NCBI GenBank assembly: GCA_002497895.1
Contig: DAFD01000108.1
Span: 1 to 5,110, forward strand
Direction: 5' to 3'
Source of the DNA: Euryarchaeota archaeon UBA175
Lineage (GTDB): Archaea > Thermoplasmatota > Poseidoniia > Poseidoniales > Thalassarchaeaceae
DNA: 5,110 bases
Numbering within the stretch: the first letter of the stretch is position 1; each line of letters starts with the position of its first letter. A model generated the notes under the pieces. That model saw only the letters and a list, made by a program, of their open reading frames with translations, was not told where the DNA came from and searched no databases. Position numbers and translations under genes: made by a program. Positions 1-5,110 of the stretch are shown here, piece by piece.

Positions 1-2538
1 TCTCTGACGTTCTTCCTCCTCGGCCGACAATCCCCTGCTTAGCCACCCCCTTCTCGGGCAGGTGACCCACTCTTTGAGGCGACTTGCAGACCAAATTTCG
101 ACTGACTGCTCCGCTCCTTCAAGATAGCCGTGACGAGAATTGTAAGGTTGTGATCCTGTTGCTTTAGGACGGAGGGGGCGAGGATCGATGGTCTCACGGT
201 TTGGACCACCGACGACCGGCCATCTGGTGGCTAGTCGCGGTCGTAGTCCAGCACCTCTATGTGTCCGCAAAAGTTGGTCCTTTTCGATGGCCCAAATGTG
301 AGGTTGAGCTGCTTCGGGAAGGTAACCTTCGTCGTCGGTGTTCCGGGGTTGTCTTCGCTCTCTGTCCGATTGAATTTCGACATCAAGTGGGATTGAAATC
401 GACGCTGGGTTCAGCGCTGGACGCGAAGCTGCTCGCATCAAATTGAGTTCTCGGCCATCTGTCCAGCGCTGGTTGCGCGCGTCGTTCTCACGATTAGGCG
501 ATTCCTCCAGTTGGGGAGCTTCTGAATCTGGGCTATTGACACGCGCCCATTCTCGAATTGGTGCTGCTACTGGAGTCGATTTATCTTCACTCGGATCGAG
601 AATGACAATCTCATTACTCGCCGCGCTGAGTAGGTGTGCGAGGTGGTGCCTGGCCTGACGAATCGGAGTGTCGGGTCTAAGGATACCGAGTTTGTGCCTT
701 TCCTCATCACCAAAAAATGGAACCTTTGAAACTCGCAAATCCCAAGATGAACTGGAGACATTAGCGAGGATGATGAGGTCTGCAGTGCAGCCTAGAGCGC
801 CCTCTGGTGTGGTCAGGCGGATGTTTTCTCGGCTGACCCCACCTCCACTGCGCACCGGCGTTGAAGATAGAATCGTCTCTAATTCCTCAACCCATTCGGT
901 GCCCCCTGAGGGATTAGATTGACCTGTCGTCTCCTGCATCTTTCTCAGTCTCGAATGAGCGTCGACGAGATTCTGAACAACGGCGGCTGGGAGCGATACC
1001 GAGCCGTCGCCGGCTTCGATTCCTGCACTGAGATTTATTCTCGATAGCGCTGCAATGAGCCATTCATCACCAGTTTCTGGAGCGCTGGCAACCGGTAGAT
1101 GTTGACCACTGTGACAGCCTTGCCAAAACTCTTGATTGGAAAGTACTTGCTTATCATAATCAGCCATTAGCGCACGATTAGAATTCGCAAGTGAAAGTAG
1201 CCACCACTGCGTCGCCTCCTTGACTGGGCCTTTGCGTGGATCGGTCTCATCCCGCGCAAGAGTTGCAAGCCAGCGTTCGAGAGCCCCGGGTCCACCAAGT
1301 AAGTGGTCACTACGTGCCAAATCTGTCAGCAAATCTGCAGTTGCCTCAGCAACTAAATCATCAATCGCAGGATGTCCATCGATTTCATCGAATAATGCTA
1401 ACGAGCGCTGCAGAGCCAGCGCTCGCAGACCCTCCAAAGACCATGCATTCGGTCCATGGCAAATCCCAGCAAGGCTCGCCATCCAGTGTCCAAGAGGCTT
1501 ACTCGACGCCATCGCCTCAGATCCTGGCAGCGCAGCCCCGAGGTCAGCTAGAGCACGGCTCCACTGGTGTGGATCATCTGCCGCAGTCGGGTCAACGATC
1601 AGAATACTGCTATCCGGATCAGAGCGTAATTGCTCTGCGATTATGAGAGTCGCCTGAGCAATTGAATGCGACTCGCGCTGCAATCGGAAGCGCCTGTGTG
1701 GAGAGCGCCCCAAATCCGAGAGGTCAGCGATTTCGTGAGTCGGAACCCACGGCACGCCATCCAGATTCTTCAGAGCATAATCGTCACGAATCAGCAACCC
1801 GTGTTCTCCCAGCCTGAAATTTCCTGGGTTTACCAATTGGTGAATTGGTTTGTGAAGAGATATTGCTTCGAGTAATTCCAGACGACATGCTGGTATCATC
1901 GGCGCGTGGTCAAGCATGATGATTCCATCTACTTCCGATAGGCTGAACGGTGTCGAGTCGGCTTCCAGTGACGCCTTCAGCGACTCAATAACTCGGCTGG
2001 TGACAAAATCTGGATGAGTCCCTCCGAGTGCTTCCTCAAGCCCCTTCAACACACGTGAAAATCCCTCTATTCCAGCGCCGTCCCACTCATCGAGGCATCC
2101 TTCACGTGCCAAGACCGAATGTAGTGAAGCCAGAGAACGAGTCTTGTTGCGATTCCAGTCGAGACTCGGAATGGGGTGTAGGATTGGAAACTCAAGCCGC
2201 GCAGCCGCCTCAGCGCAAGCGGCATCCAAGACCAATCTCCAGCCGCCCGAAAGTGACAACACTCGCGGCATTCGCAAATCAGCCAGCAAAGATTTCTCAA
2301 GAGAGTCGAGGGTGTGGTGCAGAGTCCTGTCAATCACCACACCCTCGTCAGCGAGCCGCTCGAGATTCTCTCGTCTCGCCTCCTCTCCCGCATACAACAC
2401 TAGAACCCGAGACGGTCCACCCATGGAGTGTGGTTGAGGGTCGCAACTCTGGCGACGCATGTGGTCGAGTAACCACGTCGGCAGAGGGCCGGGAGGGACC
2501 TCCTCGTTGGTTACCGACAAGCCGACTTCCTGAACCAT
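1..2538 (-). CDS. AddB-like helicase/PD-(D/E)XK nuclease, C-terminus cut by window edge
   Basis: Reading the minus strand in triplets aligned to base 1 gives 846 codons with no stop from ATG 2538 to the window edge. The pattern fits AddB-type subunits of helicase-nuclease complexes, which process DNA double-strand ends for recombination in the cytosol. An opening strand VLVLYAG (about residues 45-51) is not followed by a Walker A motif. DGIIMLDHAP (204-213) sits where a degenerate Walker B would be. A second-domain strand ILIVD lies near 312-316, and KEATQWWLL at 440-448. Residues 583-652 match the conserved AddB stretch: hydrophobic strand, PFFGDEERHKLGI at 607-619, Q-A-R-x3-AHLLSAAS, then strand IVILDPSED. 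Residues 817-833, with S-A-S-R-L and C827-P-R-R, are the usual entry to the RecB-family nuclease domain, and C827 may be an iron-sulfur ligand. About 150-250 residues, including the catalytic D-E-K, should lie outside. ATG 2538 is preferred over in-frame ATG 2553 because GGTGGT precedes it. The AddB-like assignment is from motif pattern only. Confidence 0.8.
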   Translation of the reverse strand, partial: MVQEVGLSVTNEEVPPGPLPTWLLDHMRRQSCDPQPHSMGGPSRVLVLYAGEEARRENLERLADEGVVIDRTLHHTLDSLEKSLLADLRMPRVLSLSGGWRLVLDAACAEAAARLEFPILHPIPSLDWNRNKTRSLASLHSVLAREGCLDEWDGAGIEGFSRVLKGLEEALGGTHPDFVTSRVIESLKASLEADSTPFSLSEVDGIIMLDHAPMIPACRLELLEAISLHKPIHQLVNPGNFRLGEHGLLIRDDYALKNLDGVPWVPTHEIADLSDLGRSPHRRFRLQRESHSIAQATLIIAEQLRSDPDSSILIVDPTAADDPHQWSRALADLGAALPGSEAMASSKPLGHWMASLAGICHGPNAWSLEGLRALALQRSLALFDEIDGHPAIDDLVAEATADLLTDLARSDHLLGGPGALERWLATLARDETDPRKGPVKEATQWWLLSLANSNRALMADYDKQVLSNQEFWQGCHSGQHLPVASAPETGDEWLIAALSRINLSAGIEAGDGSVSLPAAVVQNLVDAHSRLRKMQETTGQSNPSGGTEWVEELETILSSTPVRSGGGVSRENIRLTTPEGALGCTADLIILANVSSSSWDLRVSKVPFFGDEERHKLGILRPDTPIRQARHHLAHLLSAASNEIVILDPSEDKSTPVAAPIREWARVNSPDSEAPQLEESPNRENDARNQRWTDGRELNLMRAASRPALNPASISIPLDVEIQSDRERRQPRNTDDEGYLPEAAQPHIWAIEKDQLLRTHRGAGLRPRLATRWPVVGGPNRETIDPRPLRPKATGSQPYNSRHGYLEGAEQSVEIWSASRLKEWVTCPRRGWLSRGLSAEEEERQR

Positions 2539-2541
2539 GAC

Positions 2542-2547
2542 ACCACC
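2542..2547 (-). promoter_or_regulatory. Candidate ribosome binding site for the AddB-like gene
   Basis: On the minus strand GGTGGT ends three bases before ATG 2538. Its GGTG core resembles archaeal Shine-Dalgarno sites, with a spacing of about five bases. It supports ATG 2538 as the start; the alternative ATG 2553 has only a C-rich stretch upstream. The first two G's lie inside the right arm of the hairpin at 2546-2566, so the site could be partly masked. Confidence 0.4.
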
Positions 2548-2566
2548 GAGCATCGAGGATGCTCGG
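2546..2566 (-). repeat. Perfect 9-bp inverted repeat with 3-base loop before the AddB-like start
   Basis: CCGAGCATC and GATGCTCGG are exact reverse complements separated by three bases, in the 69-base gap between the thioredoxin-like stop and the AddB-like ATG. It ends seven bases upstream of ATG 2538. It encloses the alternative ATG 2553 and touches the GGTGGT site. No T-run follows on the minus strand, which argues against a simple terminator. On the plus strand it is followed by a G-run, also not terminator-like. A role in translation control or transcript processing between the two cistrons is inference. Confidence 0.55.
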
Positions 2567-2607
2567 AGGGGGTTCTTGAACTCGCCGATTGCTGAGGTGT
2601 GTGCAAC

Positions 2608-3537
2608 TCACTCTTGACGCGAGGCGCGGGTCAGTGGAATAGCAGCTAGAAGTGAGAGAAAAGTTGCGATTCCTACCGCTGGAAGTGGATTGTGAAAGCC
2701 GGGATCTGGAGGATGCTCGACGTTCCAATCGATGAGCAGTACAGCGTTCATGTCTTCTCCATCTGATGTCGTAGGGATGTCGAGCGCGGCCGTGCCGTTT
2801 GTGCCATCAAGTTGCACGGCCGAGTGAGCAACATGCACGTAATCATCGAGTCCGTTCGAGCCGTCCTCGAAGCGCGCCGAGTCCTCCACGAAGAGAATCC
2901 ACGGGGTCGTCGTTTGAGGTGGACATTCGTCAGCGCAGGAAAATACGAGATTGTCGAAATTCCAAGAGAAGGTTGCTCCATCAGTGAAGTCAACAGAGAA
3001 GTCGATTGTTCCATCCATGAACCAAGCACGGTTACCAACGAGCAGAGATTGCGAGTAATCGTCGACAAGAGAAGTTCCCTTGGGGGATGAACCAGAGTGC
3101 ATTCTCTGTCCATCGATGACAGAGGTCGGCGCTGCCCTCTCAGTACCAACATTGTCCTTTGACGAGTCTCCATATGCTGCAACCCAACGCTCCTCGGTGC
3201 TGTTCGAGCCGAATGGATCCTCAATCTCAAACCAATGACGATGGTAGTGAATAAGTACCGAATCTGTGCCCTCAGTCGCCTGATCCATCGCGTACTCACT
3301 GGAAACGCAATTCATGCACCAAGTGGCTGTGTAAACCTCTACGATATTTGGTAAATCGCTGTATTGCGAGGTCGTGCTCGCGTCTACTGTACCGTTCCCT
3401 AAGGCAAGTTTCAGCCCGCCGAAAGTTCCGGAATCATCCTGATGGCGGGCTGTCGTCCAGATTGGTGCGCTCTCGGCTAACGCTCCCATGGGGGCCAGCA
3501 AAAGAGCCACCATCGCGAGGGCCAGAACGGTTCGCAT
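2608..3537 (-). CDS. Secreted, membrane-anchored thioredoxin-fold protein (CMNC motif)
   Basis: A 309-residue protein from ATG 3537; TTG 3540 directly before it is a less likely start. Residues 1-21 form a signal peptide (MRT, hydrophobic core, ALA cleavage site). A thioredoxin fold follows: strand NIVEVYTATW leads into C74-M-N-C77, the redox dithiol at the start of the first helix. A-A-P-T-S-V-I-D-G (135-143) looks like the cis-proline segment of the same fold. C201 and C205 form a second CxxxC pair. N48, N112 and N247 are in N-glycosylation sequons. Near the C-terminus, PGF (279-281) precedes a hydrophobic helix at about 285-302 and a short Arg-containing tail, so the domain should face outside, tethered to the membrane. 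A role in thiol-disulfide exchange of surface proteins is inferred from CxxC and location; partner and substrate are unknown. The aldolase lies 39 bases upstream. No clear Shine-Dalgarno was seen. Confidence 0.85.
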   Translation of the reverse strand: MRTVLALAMVALLLAPMGALAESAPIWTTARHQDDSGTFGGLKLALGNGTVDASTTSQYSDLPNIVEVYTATWCMNCVSSEYAMDQATEGTDSVLIHYHRHWFEIEDPFGSNSTEERWVAAYGDSSKDNVGTERAAPTSVIDGQRMHSGSSPKGTSLVDDYSQSLLVGNRAWFMDGTIDFSVDFTDGATFSWNFDNLVFSCADECPPQTTTPWILFVEDSARFEDGSNGLDDYVHVAHSAVQLDGTNGTAALDIPTTSDGEDMNAVLLIDWNVEHPPDPGFHNPLPAVGIATFLSLLAAIPLTRASRQE

Positions 3538-3576
3538 CAACTTGCGGAATTCGCGCTGATGATGAATGGTTCGCCT

Positions 3577-4647
3577 TCATTGCGTCGTGGCAAATGCTGC
3601 GATTGCGCGCTCGATATCTTCGTCTGTGATGTGAAGATGGATGACTGCGCGAACTGTGGAATCGTCGATTGTCAAAGTGTCCACACCATGCTCTGCCAAC
3701 TGATCCACAACTTTCTGGGCCTCTCCATTAGCCGTTGAAATATACACCATATTGGTCTGTACTGAATTCATGTCGACCGCGTAGCCATCCATTTCGTTGA
3801 CCGCCGCTGCAAGGCGGCGCGCGCGGTCGTGATCTTCTGCCAATCGCTCGACATGTTGGTCGAGTGCGTAGAGACCGGCGGCGGCTAAGATTCCAGCTTG
3901 ACGCATGCCGCCACCGAACATCTTCCGCCATCTATACGCTAAATCAATGAAGGAGCGTGGTCCGACAAGAACGCTACCGATTGGTGCACCAAGTCCCTTG
4001 GAGAGGCAGATAGAGACTGTGTCATATTCTCGTACCATGCGTGCGATATCAGTTCCAGTAGCGGCGACTGCGTTGAAAATTCGAGCACCATCGAGGTGAG
4101 CACTGCAGTCGTTTTCATGAGCGATACGCCCGATTTCGTCGAGTATTTCTTGATCATAGCAAGAACCGCCTCCGCGGTTCGAGGTGTTTTCGACGCAGAC
4201 GAGAGAGCCGTTCGGGAAGTGACCAAAACTGCCGTCTACCTTACGGATGGCTTTGCGAACATCGGCCGGATCCATGATTCCTGCTCGGCCGGGAACGAGG
4301 GCAATTGAGCATCCGGATAGGGCTGCGAAGCCACCTCCTTCGTAGATGTAGATGTGACTGGTGGCTTCGGTGACCACCTCATCGCCAGGATTTGTGTGAG
4401 CACGAATGGCGATGGCGTTGGACATAGTTCCACTCGGCACGAAGAGGCCTGCTTCCTTGCCGAGCATGGCCGCGAGCCGGTTTTCCAGAGCGATTACCGT
4501 GTGGTCGTCGCCGAGAACATCGTCGCCGACTTCGGCTTCCGCCATCACTTCACGCATCGCTGCGGTCGGCTGTGTCACCGTGTCGGAGCGAAGGTCGACC
4601 CTGTCGGAGGGATGCTCGCGCATGGCTGCCACAAGACGGGTTCGCAT
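3577..4647 (-). CDS. ltaE: Low-specificity L-threonine aldolase
   Basis: A 356-residue PLP enzyme of fold type I in the LtaE/GLY1 family. It cleaves L-threonine or L-allo-threonine to glycine and acetaldehyde in the cytosol. The family opening [11 protein letters not shown] is at 18-28, followed by GDDVLGDD (41-48). The PLP phosphate-binding S-G-T-M-S-N is at 72-77, and H98 in [12 protein letters not shown] is the expected ring-stacking histidine. H184-L-D186-G-A-R188 contains the aspartate that pairs with the pyridine nitrogen and the substrate-carboxylate arginine. K217 in [12 protein letters not shown] is the Schiff-base lysine, and GGGMRQAG at 245-252 completes the set. Nothing essential is missing. 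Homologues usually begin just before DLRSDTV and run about 335-350 residues, so the 17-residue lead is slightly long. ATG 4623 (residue 9) is a possible alternative start. It lies between two cell-surface protein genes, with spacers of 47 and 39 bases. Exact preference for threonine versus allo-threonine cannot be read from sequence. Confidence 0.95.
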   Translation of the reverse strand: MRTRLVAAMREHPSDRVDLRSDTVTQPTAAMREVMAEAEVGDDVLGDDHTVIALENRLAAMLGKEAGLFVPSGTMSNAIAIRAHTNPGDEVVTEATSHIYIYEGGGFAALSGCSIALVPGRAGIMDPADVRKAIRKVDGSFGHFPNGSLVCVENTSNRGGGSCYDQEILDEIGRIAHENDCSAHLDGARIFNAVAATGTDIARMVREYDTVSICLSKGLGAPIGSVLVGPRSFIDLAYRWRKMFGGGMRQAGILAAAGLYALDQHVERLAEDHDRARRLAAAVNEMDGYAVDMNSVQTNMVYISTANGEAQKVVDQLAEHGVDTLTIDDSTVRAVIHLHITDEDIERAIAAFATTQ

Positions 4648-4659
4648 TTCAAGCGAACC
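4639..4659 (-). repeat. 7-bp inverted repeat enclosing the aldolase start codon
   Basis: On the minus strand GGTTCGC, a seven-base loop TTGAAAT, then GCGAACC form a perfect 7-bp stem. The A and T of ATG 4647 are at the end of the loop and its G opens the right arm. If the hairpin forms in the mRNA it would hold the initiation region; if ATG 4623 is the true start it lies in the leader instead. A stem this short can arise by chance. Confidence 0.35.
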
Positions 4660-4684
4660 ACCCGCCTAACCTCAAAGAGAATCC

Positions 4685-4689
4685 AAAAA
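4685..4689 (-). terminator. Possible T-run terminator after the Cys-repeat gene
   Basis: Five T's occur on the minus strand five bases after the TGA at 4695-4697, in a T-rich stretch that continues to about 4670. Archaeal termination often needs only a T-rich run, so this could end the transcript of the Cys-repeat gene. It is short, and the same stretch could instead be part of a promoter for the aldolase about 40 bases downstream; no convincing TATA box was seen. Confidence 0.22.
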
Positions 4690-4694
4690 TCGAG

Positions 4695-5110
4695 TCACTC
4701 AGGTCGCTTCTTACGTCGCTTGGCTCCCTTTTGTGGAGGCCCGCGGCGCATATTACCACCTGATGCACCACCCTTCGGTGGGCCACCCGACTTGCCTCGA
4801 TTCATCATGAAGAAACCAACAGCTGCAGCTACGACTACCGCGCCTGCAATCGGTATAATCGGCAGGGATGATTCAGCAGCATCCTTCAGGCATTCACTCT
4901 GACCACGCTCGGGTTGAGAATAGCCGGTTGCGCACTTCTTTTGAGAGTCGGAACCGGCTTCATCGACATAGTTATTCTTGGCTGCGAGGCGACAGGTAAT
5001 CTCGCCGGTTCGATCCTGATAGGTGCCTGGCTCGCACGGTGTCTGAGCCGACGCGCCACTCTCTGGAACGATGTGGCCAGCATCTGCCTCTAGGCAAGAG
5101 GTCTGACCTG
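4695..5110 (-). CDS. C-terminal end of a surface protein with GCC2-like Cys repeats, one membrane helix and a basic tail
   Basis: The frame is open from the window edge to TGA 4695-4697, giving the last 137 residues; the start lies beyond 5110. The visible part begins with Cys repeats of exactly 34 residues. Cysteines at local positions 5, 39 and 73 alternate with 25 and 59, around elements like G-A-S-x-Q-x-x-C-x-x-G-T-Y-Q and G-x-x-x-C. This resembles the ephrin-receptor-like/GCC2-GCC3 family of extracellular disulfide-rich repeats. After a short linker, a hydrophobic helix spans about 83-102 (PIIPIAG through VGFFMM). The remaining 35 residues are a Gly/Pro/Lys/Arg tail ending KRRKKRPE. Positive residues directly after the helix put the tail in the cytoplasm and the repeats outside. 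The full protein is probably much larger; its outer domains and ligand are unseen. The aldolase follows 47 bases downstream in the same direction. Confidence 0.82.
   Translation of the reverse strand, partial: GQTSCLEADAGHIVPESGASAQTPCEPGTYQDRTGEITCRLAAKNNYVDEAGSDSQKKCATGYSQPERGQSECLKDAAESSLPIIPIAGAVVVAAAVGFFMMNRGKSGGPPKGGASGGNMRRGPPQKGAKRRKKRPE

Noticed and set aside
1220..1657. Two overlapping plus-strand open frames of about 140 codons
   Set aside because: Both are antisense to the AddB-like gene, overlap each other in different frames, and have shadow-like composition.
2028..2540. Plus-strand open frame of 170 codons
   Set aside because: It is antisense to the 846-codon AddB-like frame and its Pro/Arg/Ser-rich translation is typical of a shadow frame.
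2546..2566. Intrinsic terminator between the thioredoxin-like and AddB-like genes
   Set aside because: The stem is good but no T-run follows it on either strand.
2348..2728. Minus-strand open frame spanning the gap between the thioredoxin-like and AddB-like genes
   Set aside because: It overlaps both supported genes in another frame and shows no motif.
3538..3540. TTG as start of the thioredoxin-like gene
   Set aside because: It adds only one residue before an ATG that gives a normal signal peptide.
4354..4902. Plus-strand open frame of 182 codons
   Set aside because: It lies antisense to the well-supported aldolase, runs across the spacer into the Cys-repeat gene, and its translation has no recognisable domain.
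1..5110. CRISPR array, tRNA or mobile element
   Set aside because: No spaced direct repeats, cloverleaf-like arms, transposase motif or target-site duplication was seen.

Overview
The window carries four genes, all on the minus strand, in the order (transcription direction, high to low coordinates): the 3' end of a cysteine-repeat membrane protein, an L-threonine aldolase, a membrane-anchored thioredoxin-fold protein, and a very long open frame that leaves the window at base 1 and reads as an AddB-like helicase/nuclease subunit. No tRNA, rRNA, CRISPR array, insertion sequence or plus-strand gene could be supported.

The style suggests a marine planktonic euryarchaeon of the Poseidoniales (Marine Group II) type. 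Signs are compact co-directional genes with short spacers, a secreted protein with ephrin-receptor/GCC2-like Cys repeats, one C-terminal membrane helix and a Lys/Arg-rich tail, and a secreted thioredoxin-fold protein with a C-terminal anchor. This assignment is inference from protein style, not from a marker gene.

Layout: 4695-5110 holds the last 137 residues of the Cys-repeat protein. A 47-base spacer follows, with a T-run and a hairpin over the next start codon. 3577-4647 is the aldolase, with a complete PLP-enzyme motif set. 2608-3537 is the thioredoxin-like protein (signal peptide, CMNC motif, C-terminal helix). 2539-2607 is a spacer with a perfect 9-bp hairpin just before the next start. 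1-2538 is 846 uninterrupted codons of the AddB-like protein. Its N-terminus lacks a Walker A motif, its middle has the AddB-type helicase-like pattern, and its last visible residues are the opening of a RecB-family PD-(D/E)XK nuclease domain.

The genes do not form one obvious pathway: two are cell-surface proteins, one is cytosolic amino-acid metabolism and one is DNA repair. They may share transcripts because of tight packing rather than a common job. The most informative parts are the AddB-like protein and the two hairpins that overlap translation start signals.
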